Of a stretch of DNA of 64,000 bases, positions 15,601 to 24,578 are shown piece after piece. The translations under genes and the position numbers were made by a program. Under the pieces are notes generated by a model. That model saw nothing but the letters and a program-made list of their open reading frames with translations. It was not told where the DNA came from and ran no database searches. Positions within the stretch are counted from its first letter, which is position 1. Each line of letters starts with the position of its first letter. Source of the stretch: Cohnella sp. GbtcB17 (GTDB lineage Bacteria > Bacillota > Bacilli > Paenibacillales > Paenibacillaceae); assembly GCF_019091135.1 (NCBI RefSeq), contig NZ_JAGXJW010000009.1, positions 96,414 through 160,413 on the forward strand, written 5' to 3'.

Positions 15601-17564
15601 TCGATGCGAACCGCTACAATGTCGCGCTGGATCCGCTGAGCGGATCTGGCGGTACGGCAAGCGTATCGGTCTCTCATGGCGGCAAGCTGCCAATCGGCAT
15701 CGCCCCGCCGGAAAGAGCCGGCTACGTGTTCAGAGGCTATTATGAAAACACGGACGGAAAAGGCCAGCAGTACTACAACAGCAACGGCATCCGCGTGTTC
15801 GAGGGCAATTGGTCGACTGAATCCGTCGCCAGCCTTAACGCGCACTGGGTTCTCCAGGGAGATCTGGATGCTGAAGCGGTAACGGCTGCGGTCGCGGCTC
15901 TCGAAGTGGGCTATGCCGAGGGCAACGATGCAGCGCTCGTCACGAGTAACGTGACGCTGCCGACTACTGCAGCGGGAGATGTCGCCATCTCCTGGTCCAG
16001 CGACAAGCCTGAAGTCGTCAGTGCGGAGGGGGCAGTCGTTCGTCCGGCCGTAGGCCAGGAGGACGCCACGGTGACCTTGACCGCAACCGTAACGAAGGGC
16101 GAAGCGATCGACAAGAAAACCTTCACGATTGTCGTCAAGTCGCTCACGATCGAAGACCGGACGGCGCTCCGCCAGGCGATCGACGCAGCGCAAACATTGC
16201 TGGACGGGGCGGTAGAGGGCGAAAGTCCGGGACAATATCCGGCGGGCTCCAAGGCTGTGCTGCAAGCAGCCATCGCTGCGGCAGAGACGGTATACGGCAA
16301 TAAGGCTGCAACCGAGCAGCAATTGGCCGATGCGCTGACAGCGCTGGCATCGGCGGCGGATACGTTCAAGAAGGCCGTCATTACGCAAGGTCCGGTCATC
16401 ATACCTGACCCGGCAACACCGACACCAACGCCGACACCGACACCGACACCGACCGGCGACAACAAAGTCGTTACGACTTTTAATGAAGAAGATCTGAAGC
16501 GGTTGAGCGGGGATCTGGTTCTTATCGCAGCGAAGGACGCGACGCAGGTTCTGCTTCCGATCCAGGCTGCCGATCTGAACGGCAACAAGCCGATCCGGAT
16601 CCAGTTTAATGCCATCACCATCGAGCTCCCTGCAGAAGTGCTCGGCGCAGCGCAATTGAGCGCGGCAGGTCAGCCGGCAGACAAGACAAAGATTGCGCTT
16701 GAGGTTGCCCCAGTCTCGCAAGCGAGAGCGGAGCAAATCCAAAATGCCGGTCTTCTGAACCGCGCTGCCGTCAAGGTAGTCGGGCACATGTACGACTTCT
16801 CGCTGTCCGTCAAGACCGACGGCAACGAAGCAACGAAGATCAGCGAATTCGCAAAGCCGCTTACGCTTCGGTTTGCGGTGGAGGCAGCCGTCAATCCGGA
16901 TCTGACGGGCGTCTACTTCATCGGCAGCCAAAATGAGCTTCAGTACGCGGGCGGCAAGATCGAAAACAACGTCATTACCGCGCAGGTCCGTCATTTCAGC
17001 ACCTATGCCGTATTGGAAATCAACAAGCTTTTCAGCGACGTAAGCGAATCGAACTGGGCTTCTCCGGCCATCAAGTCGCTGGCCGCGAAGCAAATCGTAA
17101 ACGGAACGACGGAGACGGAATACACACCGAATCGTTCCGTGTCGAGAGCGGAATTCGCGGCGCTGCTGACGAGAGCGCTCGGTCTCCAATCGACGGGCTC
17201 AAATCCATTCAACGATGTCAAGAAAGACGCATGGTATGCCGATGCAGTGACGGCCGTATTCGAAGCGGGAATCGTCGCCGGCCGCGACCCTCAAACGTTT
17301 GAACCGGCCAAGACGATTACCCGGCAAGAAGCTGCCGTGATGCTGATGCGCGCTTATGCGTTCCAAAGCGGGAACCGCGACGTTCCGGCGGCAGGCGCCG
17401 CATTCTCGGATCAGGCAAACATCAGTGCCTGGGCTCAGGATGCCGTTTCGAAGGCGAGCGCTCTGGGTCTCTTGAAAGGCAAGGGAGCAAACGTCTTCAT
17501 GCCGCAGACTTCCCTGACACGGGCAGAAGCCGCACAGATCGTATACACCCTTTTGAATATCTAA
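12603..17564 (+). CDS. SLH-anchored multidomain GH13 alpha-amylase
   Basis: TTG start behind GGAAGGGG, 1653 residues, signal peptide about 1-31. The GH13 catalytic domain (about 50-460) has all four conserved regions: DVIANHM, GFRYDAIKH (nucleophile D221), YGEVL (acid E280) and WVESHD (D346). A CBM26-like starch-binding module lies near 625-740. Four InlB-like PF09479 repeats (about 773-1085, each with a G-Y-x-F-x-G-W-type motif) follow. Then come an atrophied Ig domain, a FIVAR segment (1181-1258), a Thr-Pro linker, a beta domain (1290-1470) and three SLH motifs (1475-1653). It hydrolyses internal alpha-1,4 bonds of starch or glycogen-type glucans on the cell surface. The GH31 enzyme downstream would complete glucose release inside. 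Confidence 0.9.
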   Translation: MNRKWNKVLAHALVWCMAVVSFPFVTTSNPAFAEETVEAPVTASAVAANSGTPDRIRDGVILHAFDWNLNVIQENLQAIADAGYTAIQTSPIMGSSSGGTGWASSYTPRNMVAGGNGNKFGDRDAFVSLTNAANALGIKVIVDVIANHMGAAANSDAPWNDSTYFHNVTGNVGYNDRFLLTQPEMISGLRDLDTHSKFVQDSYIAYLKDIIDAGASGFRYDAIKHIELDDDEPSPASIAAGATNPRYADGKFASDYIKNITGAAKAYLEEKGKVNFQYGEVLQGGDPNMDRMQGYAKYVDLTASKYGHDVRGVLEVGDIGRLDKWADYGAEGLTPDRLVPWVESHDTYNNEGESLSFSPKQIRQGWAMIAARKDASPLFFARNVNADGTQRANVRTADNVANSKPQWTHPEVVAVNKFHNAMAGRDENLVSLGNTAVMIERGTTADGGGAVLVNTSKTDRVLGSVPVKFLKDGFYVNTLNPSNVFTVANGRISGTLPGNPAKVSNTDTNPNPGLVVLMDRESAMPAILAAMPSDDDVIAGNSFTGNQLKLRLSAVNVTEGMYAVNNGVAASFANDDIITVSANYNDPLTVTLMGRAAGGNWITREFTYTRVEPEKATAPPIAEPTHVNVYFSINRHANYQAWGTYTYGVRAYTFNPELFGGWPGGTMTRMKYNGADTHWYMIKMPRAAVGGIIFNTRTNADVQQQSNQPAITASMLNNEQLYFYGTSNTLTNYNINGSSDTGNNARANWDTAFAAGNNIGYAASGVFPPGRNGVMFDTSGGSAVPNQYVRDGAKATRPATDPTRSGYLFDGKWYTDPAMTQVYDFDKPVVNTLGEDQIYAMTLYAGWIKLDADKALVDFNTQGGSPVMSVANVVYGTKIEAPQPPVRNGYTFGGWYKDAEFNNEWNFGTDTVAASMTLFAKWNLVSYAIAYKDGASSAVMPGTEPAAYTIVTPTLDLIAPSSKEGYTFVGWFTDPQFKMSSKLDSIAEGSVGDLTLYARFDANRYNVALDPLSGSGGTASVSVSHGGKLPIGIAPPERAGYVFRGYYENTDGKGQQYYNSNGIRVFEGNWSTESVASLNAHWVLQGDLDAEAVTAAVAALEVGYAEGNDAALVTSNVTLPTTAAGDVAISWSSDKPEVVSAEGAVVRPAVGQEDATVTLTATVTKGEAIDKKTFTIVVKSLTIEDRTALRQAIDAAQTLLDGAVEGESPGQYPAGSKAVLQAAIAAAETVYGNKAATEQQLADALTALASAADTFKKAVITQGPVIIPDPATPTPTPTPTPTPTGDNKVVTTFNEEDLKRLSGDLVLIAAKDATQVLLPIQAADLNGNKPIRIQFNAITIELPAEVLGAAQLSAAGQPADKTKIALEVAPVSQARAEQIQNAGLLNRAAVKVVGHMYDFSLSVKTDGNEATKISEFAKPLTLRFAVEAAVNPDLTGVYFIGSQNELQYAGGKIENNVITAQVRHFSTYAVLEINKLFSDVSESNWASPAIKSLAAKQIVNGTTETEYTPNRSVSRAEFAALLTRALGLQSTGSNPFNDVKKDAWYADAVTAVFEAGIVAGRDPQTFEPAKTITRQEAAVMLMRAYAFQSGNRDVPAAGAAFSDQANISAWAQDAVSKASALGLLKGKGANVFMPQTSLTRAEAAQIVYTLLNI

Positions 17565-17570
17565 TGATTG

Positions 17571-17612
17571 CAGCCATAAGCCCCAATGCCGAAAGGTACG
17601 GGGTTTATGGCT
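17571..17612 (+). terminator. Probable terminator after the amylase gene
   Basis: AGCCATAAGCCCC pairs with GGGGTTTATGGCT in a long stem. The following T tract is poor (TGCTTCTC). Confidence 0.65.
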
Positions 17613-17679
17613 TGCTTCTCATGATGTAAGCAACAAGCGCAATCCATGATAATATAAAGGGAGATCAGGAGGGGAGATA

Positions 17680-19419
17680 GTGAAATTAGGTTTTATATCC
17701 AAGCGCTTTCGACAATTCACGTTTAAACACCGGATCATTTCAATATTTTTCCTGATCGTTCTGATCCCCTTTGTATGTCTGGGATTGGCTTCGCTCTTTA
17801 CCATCAACTCGATCCTCGTCAATAAGGTCGGCACCTCCCTTCAGAGCAACTTAAAGCAGGATTTACTGATTTTGGACAATACGTTAAACAACTTGAATCA
17901 TGTATCCCAACAGCTCGCTTTCGGCGGAGGGACGAACAGGATCCTGGAGCAGCTGCAGGAGGAGACGAGCCGATTCGAAATTATAAGACTTCGGAACGAG
18001 ATGAAGTACGAGCTGAACGTCGTTACCTTTTCAAACCCTAATGTCGGCTTGACGTTGTATTACAATCAGGATACAGGCGAATACGATTTTGAAAACTTCA
18101 TGGTCAGAGAAACCTTTAATCCAAAGTTGCTTCCAATTATGGAAAGCTATCCGGAAATTACTTATTTCGGTCCGCATAAAAGCTATAATAGGTCGTCGAA
18201 TCAATTGGTTTTCAGCATCATGCGCAAGGTAAACGTGGCCAATCAGGACATACAATTGTACGTGGAGACAGGCTTTAATACGGCTCAGAAGCTGTTGGAA
18301 TCCAAGTCTTCGGACAACAGATCGCGCAATCTCCTCATTCTCAACAATGAAGGCAGAATTACGTACACCCAGGATGAAGCGCATTTTCCTCTGAACAGTC
18401 TATTTCCTTCAAGCGACAAAAAAGCAGCGTCGGGCGTATACGGACAATCCGTATGGCATAAAGAAACGAGCAACCAAGGCTGGAGCCTCGTGTCGGTCGT
18501 ACCCGAGAAGGAATTGAACCGGGAGAAAAATCAGTGGTTTTTGCAAATCGCCTTATATTTCTTGTTATTTGAATTGGCCGCGATCGGTCTCGCCCTCTTA
18601 TTGTCAAGAATGGTCTACAAGCCGCTCGAGCGATTTAACATGGAGATCAAAAATCTGGTGCAATCCAATGCCAAGGACAACACCGAGTTAACGAATATTC
18701 CTGAATTCGATTACCTCCTGTTTAAGATTCGCGTGATGAAGAAGAAGGTATGGGAGCTGTATGGGGAAATCGAACAGAAAGAAAAAAGAAGAGCGGATTT
18801 AGAGGTAGAAAAACTATTGTATCAGATCAATCCGCATTTTCTGATGAATACGCTCGATACCGTGCATTGGCTGGCAATGATGAATGGACAGGAGGAAATC
18901 GACAAGCTGACGCTCTCTCTCAACAAGCTGTTGCAATATAATTTGGGGAAAATGGGCGGAGGAACGACGATCCAAGGCGAGATCGAAGCGTTGAAGGAAT
19001 ATTTGCAGCTCCAAAAAATCAGATACGACTTCCAGTTCGATGTCGATATTGATGTGGACGAGGAGGCGATGCAGTTGGAGATCCCGCGCTTCATCCTTCA
19101 ACCGCTCGTGGAAAACGCGCTCTACCACGGCGTTAGCGACGACGGTTACGTTCATGTCGATATACGGTTAAATGAAGAACTTGAAATCAAGGTCCAAGAT
19201 AACGGGGTCGGGATGACGCCGGAGAAAATCCGGCAGCTGCTGAACGACGATCCTCTCGAAGGCCAGAAGGTAGGCATGGGAATCGGCATGAAGTACGTCA
19301 TCCGGATACTGGAATCAAACTATGGAGATCGGGCGAAGTTTACGATTAAAAGCGAGATTGGCAACGGAACGACCGTTTCGTTAAGCTTGCCTGTTTATAG
19401 AGGTGAACTCCCGTCATGA
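17680..19419 (+). CDS. YesM-family sensor histidine kinase
   Basis: 579 residues, GTG start with AGGAGGGG upstream. TM1 is at about 19-44, an extracellular sensor region (45-285) follows, and TM2 is at about 287-313, then HAMP. The His_kinase domain (PF06580) has YQINPHFLMNTLD with phospho-acceptor H386. The ATPase domain has the N box PLVENALYHG (near 474) and the G boxes DNGVGM and GMGIGM. Such kinases sense extracellular carbohydrate and phosphorylate a YesN/AraC-type regulator. The partner gene overlaps its stop codon (ATGA), so the two are translationally coupled. The position between surface enzymes and the importer suggests it controls this locus. Confidence 0.92.
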   Translation: MKLGFISKRFRQFTFKHRIISIFFLIVLIPFVCLGLASLFTINSILVNKVGTSLQSNLKQDLLILDNTLNNLNHVSQQLAFGGGTNRILEQLQEETSRFEIIRLRNEMKYELNVVTFSNPNVGLTLYYNQDTGEYDFENFMVRETFNPKLLPIMESYPEITYFGPHKSYNRSSNQLVFSIMRKVNVANQDIQLYVETGFNTAQKLLESKSSDNRSRNLLILNNEGRITYTQDEAHFPLNSLFPSSDKKAASGVYGQSVWHKETSNQGWSLVSVVPEKELNREKNQWFLQIALYFLLFELAAIGLALLLSRMVYKPLERFNMEIKNLVQSNAKDNTELTNIPEFDYLLFKIRVMKKKVWELYGEIEQKEKRRADLEVEKLLYQINPHFLMNTLDTVHWLAMMNGQEEIDKLTLSLNKLLQYNLGKMGGGTTIQGEIEALKEYLQLQKIRYDFQFDVDIDVDEEAMQLEIPRFILQPLVENALYHGVSDDGYVHVDIRLNEELEIKVQDNGVGMTPEKIRQLLNDDPLEGQKVGMGIGMKYVIRILESNYGDRAKFTIKSEIGNGTTVSLSLPVYRGELPS

Positions 19420-20771
19420 TTCGCGTACTGGTCGTTGATGATGAAAAAATGGTTCGAATCGGTCTGGTCAACTTCATGCCTTGGAAGGAATTCGGAATGG
19501 AAGTCGTGGGGGAAGCCAATAACGGCGAGAATGCGCTGAAGTTCATCGAGAATAACAAGGTAGATTTGTTGCTGACGGACCTTTCGATGCCGGTCATGTC
19601 CGGCATTGAGCTCATGAAGGAGGTCAGCAAGCATCACCCGCATATCCAGGTTGTCGTATTGACGTTGCATACCGATTTCGAATACGTGCAGGAAGCGCTG
19701 CGGCTTGGCGCCATCGATTATATTGCCAAAACGCAGCTTGAGAAGGAACAATTCGAGGACGTGCTGGGGAGAATCGCTTCTTTGTTGGATAAGAAGAAGC
19801 TAGGAGTTCAACAAACGGAAAAAAGTCGAGTCGATCAGGTGTATGTCGTTTATATGTTAAATCCGCATCACGACGATCCGAAATGGGACGCCTCCATGCC
19901 CAATGACGCCGTAGAGGTTGAAATGGGCGTATGGTATTGGCGCGATTTGCCCCCGGGCGTTTGGACATCGAGCGCCGGCCATGCCCTTGTATGCATCCGC
20001 GACCTGATGGAACTGGACCGCAAGGCGATCGTGCAGCTCATTCGGACTTACCGCAGAAACGGATTTTTCTACGATTACGATCCGGCGCGGACACTTCTTG
20101 ATATCCGTCGGGACGAGATCGTCAATGTCGGTAAGGATAGCGGTCTGGATCTGAATGAATTGAAAAGCAAATGGCTGTCCCCTGATTGGCTCTACGAAGA
20201 CCGCATTTTCGAGCAGATGCTTCAGGAGCTCAAGGCCGTCAAGCTGCCGCCAATCCGATTGACTCGATTGTTTTTCTCGCTGACGGATGAGTGGAACCGG
20301 TTGTACGGGCAGGCCATGGAAAGCCCTGTCGCGATAGAGGATTCGTTTCATTACTTCGTGCAATTCGGAGCGTGGTTGAGCGGCGCACGGGAAGCAATCC
20401 GACAGGCGAATATCAAGCCGCAATTTTCCCTCGAGATTCAGAACAGTATCGCGAAAGCGACGAATTTGGCCCAAACGATGATGAACCAGTCTTTGACGGC
20501 AGGCGAAATGGCGCAGATGGTCAATATGAGCAGCAGCTATTTCAGTCAATGCTTCAAGCAAATCGTTGGCAAAACGTACACCGATTATTTGCGGGATATT
20601 CGCATGGAGCGGGCCAAGCATTACTTAAAGAATACGGCGAGGACCATCCAATGGATCGCGGAACAAGTCGGCTATAATGACGATAAATATTTTAGTCGTC
20701 TGTTCCGGGAGCATGTCGGCGTGCTGCCTAGCGACTATCGGCAAGAGAGCATACACGACAGGAGTCATTAA
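19416..20771 (+). CDS. YesN-family response regulator (receiver + AraC HTH)
   Basis: 451 residues. The receiver domain (1-120) has the acidic pair at VDDEK, phospho-acceptor D55 in LLTDLSMPVMSG, and the conserved K in YIAKTQ. The middle region (130-340) is unassigned. A C-terminal AraC double HTH (about 345-447) ends with YNDDKYFSRLFREHVGVLPSDYR. Its start overlaps the kinase gene by 4 nt. It most likely activates the binding protein/permease/GH31 operon downstream, and perhaps the surface enzymes. A terminator follows, so the regulator pair is a separate unit. Confidence 0.92.
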   Translation: MIRVLVVDDEKMVRIGLVNFMPWKEFGMEVVGEANNGENALKFIENNKVDLLLTDLSMPVMSGIELMKEVSKHHPHIQVVVLTLHTDFEYVQEALRLGAIDYIAKTQLEKEQFEDVLGRIASLLDKKKLGVQQTEKSRVDQVYVVYMLNPHHDDPKWDASMPNDAVEVEMGVWYWRDLPPGVWTSSAGHALVCIRDLMELDRKAIVQLIRTYRRNGFFYDYDPARTLLDIRRDEIVNVGKDSGLDLNELKSKWLSPDWLYEDRIFEQMLQELKAVKLPPIRLTRLFFSLTDEWNRLYGQAMESPVAIEDSFHYFVQFGAWLSGAREAIRQANIKPQFSLEIQNSIAKATNLAQTMMNQSLTAGEMAQMVNMSSSYFSQCFKQIVGKTYTDYLRDIRMERAKHYLKNTARTIQWIAEQVGYNDDKYFSRLFREHVGVLPSDYRQESIHDRSH

Positions 20772-20792
20772 ACCTGCCGCAAGCCAAGTAGA

Positions 20793-20838
20793 AATTCGTC
20801 CGAAAACAGGTTAGACAGTTTTCGGACGAATTTTTTAT
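20793..20838 (+). terminator. Intrinsic terminator after the YesN-type gene
   Basis: AATTCGTCCGAAAAC pairs with GTTTTCGGACGAATT, followed by six T. Confidence 0.93.
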
Positions 20839-20962
20839 TTTTATGATCTTCATCGGATTGTCATCCTTATTGCCATGGATCTTCTAACGCGGGCTGCTCG
20901 CATGAAGAACTATAATAAATTTGCAAGGATGCTAATTCAATAAACCATCTGGGGGAAAGAAA

Positions 20963-22669
20963 ATGAATAAGAGCTTCAAGACCTTGGCAGTTGGTCTGAC
21001 CGTTGCGTTCAGCTTGGGTGCATGCGCGAGCAACAACGCGGATAACAACGCTGCCGGCACCGGCAGCGCTAGCCCTGCGGCAAGCAGCAGCTCGAGCAGC
21101 GCAGCACCATCGGAGGCAGCCGTCGATCCGATGGGCAAGTTCGCGGAGCCTGTCGAAGTATCGCTCGGCAGAGGGGTCGATCCTACCTACAAATACGAAG
21201 GCAATGACACGGCCGAGGACAACATCTATACCCGCTGGCTCAAGGACTCCTACAACATCGTCGTGAAGCACGAATGGGAAGCCGCCCCGGCCGATTACGG
21301 TCAGAAGGTAAGCTTGGCGATCGCAAGCAATAACCTGCCGGATGCGATGCTCGTTAACGAAACGCAGCTGAGACAAATGGTGAAGGCCGGACAACTGGCC
21401 GACTTGACGGAAGTCTACGATAAGTACGGCGCAGAGCGGCTGAAGCAGATTTACAAGACGAACCCGGGCCTGCTTGAAGGCGTAACGTTCGACGGCAAGC
21501 TGTATGCGCTGCCAGAGACGACGCTGCCTTCGGCGCCGATGACCTGGATCCGCAAAGACTGGCTCGACAAGCTCGGACTCGAAGCGCCTAAGACGCTGCA
21601 GGATCTCGAAAATGTTGCAAAAGCATTCATCGACAACAAAATGGGCGGAGACAATACGCTCGGCATCGTAGGCACGCAGCAGGGCGGTTCGCTGTATTCC
21701 ACGTTCCTGTCGTCCGGCGACCACTTCATGAACTTCTCGTCCTTGTTCTTCGCCAACGACGCCTACCCGGGCATCTGGGTGAAGGATGAGAGCGGCAACG
21801 CCGTATACGGCTCGACGACGGCCGAGACCAAGAAGTCGCTGTCGCTCATGCGCGACTGGTACGCCAAAGGTATCCTGGATAAGGAAATCGGCCTTAGAAA
21901 GAGCTCGAAAGAAGCTCTCACCAGCGGGCAGGCAGGTATCTTCTTCGGTCCTTGGTGGTCCCCGTACGATCTGCAGGATGCGATCAAGAGCAATCCGGAA
22001 GCCAACTGGAGACCTTATGCAGCGCCGCTTGACGATGCGGGCGTATTCAACTCCAATCAGGCGACGGGCAGCAACTTCATCGTCGTGAACAAAAAATACG
22101 AGCACCCGGAAGCCATCATCAAAATGCTGAACCTGCACGTATCCGAAAAGCCGGAGAGCTACAAGACGGCCGTAGGCAAAGAAATGACCTCGCAGGAAAT
22201 TCCGTTGTTCCTGGTCATGGGCTTCGGCGATCAACTGCAGTACGCCGTTAAAACGACGCAGAAGGTTCTTACGGGCGAAATGAAGCTTGAGGAAGTCGAC
22301 AAAGCGAACTATGGCTTTACGTACGAGCTTTCCTCGCACGTGAAAAATATTAAGAAAGAGCCGTTTGACAACTATGACATTCAATACTGGGATCAAAAGA
22401 CAGATCCGGACTTCTTCGCTCACGTATATGCGCATCTGAATGGCGGATCTACGTTCGTAGATGCAAACGTCAACTATGTGAAGAGTATCGCCACGGCTCA
22501 AACGAAAACGATGCAAACGAAGTGGACCAATCTGAAGAAGCTCGAAGACGAGACCTTCCTGAAAATCATTATGGGAATCGCGCCGGTCGACGAATTCGAT
22601 ACCTTCGTTACGAAGTGGAAGCAGCAGGGCGGCGACGAAATCACGGCAGAAGTCAATGAACTGAAATAA
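20963..22669 (+). CDS. LplA-type sugar-binding lipoprotein of an ABC importer
   Basis: 568 residues. A lipoprotein signal with lipobox LGAC (C21) is followed by an Ala/Ser-rich spacer (about 22-52) that lifts the domain off the membrane. The fold region matches family 1 extracellular solute-binding proteins of the long LplA/YtcQ type that work with LplB/LplC permeases and YesMN regulation. GGGGGAAAG precedes the ATG. It should bind oligosaccharides released by the surface enzymes. The two permease genes follow after a perfect hairpin that probably lets the binding protein be made in excess. No ATPase gene is present; such importers usually share an MsmX-type ATPase encoded elsewhere. Confidence 0.92.
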   Translation: MNKSFKTLAVGLTVAFSLGACASNNADNNAAGTGSASPAASSSSSSAAPSEAAVDPMGKFAEPVEVSLGRGVDPTYKYEGNDTAEDNIYTRWLKDSYNIVVKHEWEAAPADYGQKVSLAIASNNLPDAMLVNETQLRQMVKAGQLADLTEVYDKYGAERLKQIYKTNPGLLEGVTFDGKLYALPETTLPSAPMTWIRKDWLDKLGLEAPKTLQDLENVAKAFIDNKMGGDNTLGIVGTQQGGSLYSTFLSSGDHFMNFSSLFFANDAYPGIWVKDESGNAVYGSTTAETKKSLSLMRDWYAKGILDKEIGLRKSSKEALTSGQAGIFFGPWWSPYDLQDAIKSNPEANWRPYAAPLDDAGVFNSNQATGSNFIVVNKKYEHPEAIIKMLNLHVSEKPESYKTAVGKEMTSQEIPLFLVMGFGDQLQYAVKTTQKVLTGEMKLEEVDKANYGFTYELSSHVKNIKKEPFDNYDIQYWDQKTDPDFFAHVYAHLNGGSTFVDANVNYVKSIATAQTKTMQTKWTNLKKLEDETFLKIIMGIAPVDEFDTFVTKWKQQGGDEITAEVNELK

Positions 22670-22679
22670 AGGATCATGT

Positions 22680-22710
22680 TCAAGGCGAGTGGCAACTTCA
22701 CTCGCCTTGA
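22680..22710 (+). other. Perfect hairpin between binding-protein and permease genes
   Basis: The arms CAAGGCGAGTG and CACTCGCCTTG enclose a 7-nt loop, with one more A-T pair outside. No T run follows, so partial termination or 3'-end stabilisation of the binding-protein mRNA is likely. Confidence 0.75.
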
Positions 22711-22733
22711 TGATCCTGTTAAGGAGAATGGAT

Positions 22734-23624
22734 ATGCTTAACCGAGGCGTTTCTAAACATTATTTATTGATGCTCCTCCCTGGATTGATATGGCTCGCGC
22801 TTTATAACGTGCTTCCGATGTATGGCGTGCTGATGGCCTTTAAGGACTTTAATCCGGGACTCGGCATATTCAAGTCGGAATGGATCGGTATGGACAACTT
22901 CGAATACATGTTCCAGCTCGACGACAGCAAAGTCATATTCAAAAATACGATCGTGATCGCGCTGTTTAAAATGCTCGGCAACCTGATCGTTCCTCTCGTT
23001 TTTGCGCTTATGTTAAATGAAGTAAAAAACAGGTTGTTTACCCGATCGGTTCAAACGATCGTGTACTTGCCTCACTTTTTGTCCTGGGTTATTATTGCGG
23101 GCATTATGCTGGATATCTTCTCCTACTCCGGCCCGATTAATCAGGTTCTCTCCCTGTTCGGCGCGGAGCCGATGCTGTTCTTTGCGAATCCTAATCTATT
23201 CCCCTGGATGGTTGTTTTTAGCGACATTTGGAAGGAATTTGGATTTGCGGCGATCATTTTCTTTGCGGCTTTAACGTCCATCAACCCTGAAATGTACGAA
23301 GCGGCTGCCATTGACGGTGCATCCCAATTTAAACGGTTGACGCGTATTACGCTTCCGAGTATTTTACCGGTCGCCGTTCTGCTGGGTACGCTTAGTCTCG
23401 GGAATATTCTAAATGCCGGATTCGATCAAATATTTAATCTGTACAATCCCACGGTATATTCAACCGGCGATATAATCGACACCTGGGTTTACCGGGCGGG
23501 TCTCATCGATATGCAGTACGGACTTGCGACGGCGGTCGGCTTGCTTAAATCGGTTGTAGGTTTGGTTCTCATCTCGGTTTCTTACACGCTCGCTTACCGA
23601 TTTGCGAACTACAGAATTTTTTAA
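22734..23624 (+). CDS. LplB-type ABC sugar permease
   Basis: The ATG at 22734 is 7 nt after AAGGAG; in-frame starts upstream (22689, 22728) have worse spacing. It has 296 residues with six predicted membrane helices, starting LLMLLPGLIWLALYNVLPMYG. The EAA loop (EAAAIDGASQFKRLTRITLP) is intact for coupling to the ATPase. The C-terminus (VYSTGDIIDTWVYRAGL) is typical of LplB/YteP. It forms the importer channel with the next gene product. Confidence 0.93.
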   Translation: MLNRGVSKHYLLMLLPGLIWLALYNVLPMYGVLMAFKDFNPGLGIFKSEWIGMDNFEYMFQLDDSKVIFKNTIVIALFKMLGNLIVPLVFALMLNEVKNRLFTRSVQTIVYLPHFLSWVIIAGIMLDIFSYSGPINQVLSLFGAEPMLFFANPNLFPWMVVFSDIWKEFGFAAIIFFAALTSINPEMYEAAAIDGASQFKRLTRITLPSILPVAVLLGTLSLGNILNAGFDQIFNLYNPTVYSTGDIIDTWVYRAGLIDMQYGLATAVGLLKSVVGLVLISVSYTLAYRFANYRIF

Positions 23625-23642
23625 CAGAAAGACGTGATCACT

Positions 23643-24527
23643 ATGGTAGAGGATCGTTCCGCTGTCACCAGGCTGTTTAACGGAGTCAATAAAGTTCTGC
23701 TGATCTTAATCACGCTTCTATGCATCCTGCCAGTCTGGTATACGCTCGTCGTATCCTTGAGCGACAGAGCGGCGGTAGCGGCCGGCGACGTGTTTTTCTG
23801 GCCCCAGGGCTTAACGTTCAATTCGTACGCAACGATCATCGAGGACGGGCAGTTTTTCAAATCGTTCTTCATCTCGGTAGAGCGCGTCGTCCTCGGGGCG
23901 ATCATTGCTTTTTTCGTCGTACTGCTCATGGCCTATCCGCTATCGAAGACCGCTAAGGAATTCAAACCTAGAAATATCCTCATGTGGCTCTTGATCTTTT
24001 GCATGCTGTTCAGCGGCGGCCTGGTGCCTTGGTACATGACGATGAAGTCGCTGGGTATGATCAATAACATTTGGGGGTTGGTGCTGGGAGGCGGGCTCCC
24101 TGTATTTAACGTCATTCTCGTCATGAACTTTTTCCGCAACCTTCCGAAGGAGATGGAAGAATCCGCTTTGATCGACGGCGCGGGACCGTGGCGCATTCTG
24201 TTCGGCATTTTCCTGCCGCTGTCTACGCCGGTCATGGCGACGATTCTCGTATTCACGATCGTCGGACATTGGAACGAGTTTTTCCAGGCGCCTGTGTTAA
24301 TGACTAAAAACGAAAATTATCCGCTGCAATCGTACATCCGCCAAGTGACGATCGTGCTTAATCCAGCCAAAATCGATGCGGAATCGGCCAAGCGGCTTGC
24401 GACCATGTCGAACCAGACCTTGAATGCGGCGAAAATTTTCATTTCCATGCTGCCGCTGCTGCTCATTTATCCTTTCTTCCAAAAGTACTTCGTAAAAGGA
24501 ATAACGCTTGGATCGGTTAAAGGCTGA
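23643..24527 (+). CDS. LplC-type ABC sugar permease
   Basis: 294 residues from the ATG at 23643 (a GTG at 23634 in frame is the alternative; neither has a strong ribosome site). The N-terminus MVEDRSAVTRLFN is the usual LplC/YtcP start. It has six membrane helices and the EAA loop ESALIDGAGPWRILFGIFLP, and ends in the characteristic YPFFQKYFVKGITLGSVKG. It lies 18 nt after the LplB-type gene in the same operon. Confidence 0.93.
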   Translation: MVEDRSAVTRLFNGVNKVLLILITLLCILPVWYTLVVSLSDRAAVAAGDVFFWPQGLTFNSYATIIEDGQFFKSFFISVERVVLGAIIAFFVVLLMAYPLSKTAKEFKPRNILMWLLIFCMLFSGGLVPWYMTMKSLGMINNIWGLVLGGGLPVFNVILVMNFFRNLPKEMEESALIDGAGPWRILFGIFLPLSTPVMATILVFTIVGHWNEFFQAPVLMTKNENYPLQSYIRQVTIVLNPAKIDAESAKRLATMSNQTLNAAKIFISMLPLLLIYPFFQKYFVKGITLGSVKG

Positions 24528-24578
24528 CGATTAAAGGCGGACCCTAAATAAAGTCTAATCAGAATAGGAGATCTATTT

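Noticed and set aside
13137..17189. A 1350-codon open frame on the minus strand opposite the amylase gene
   Set aside because: It mirrors the codon bias of a strong GH13/SLH gene, has no ribosome site and no recognisable domain.
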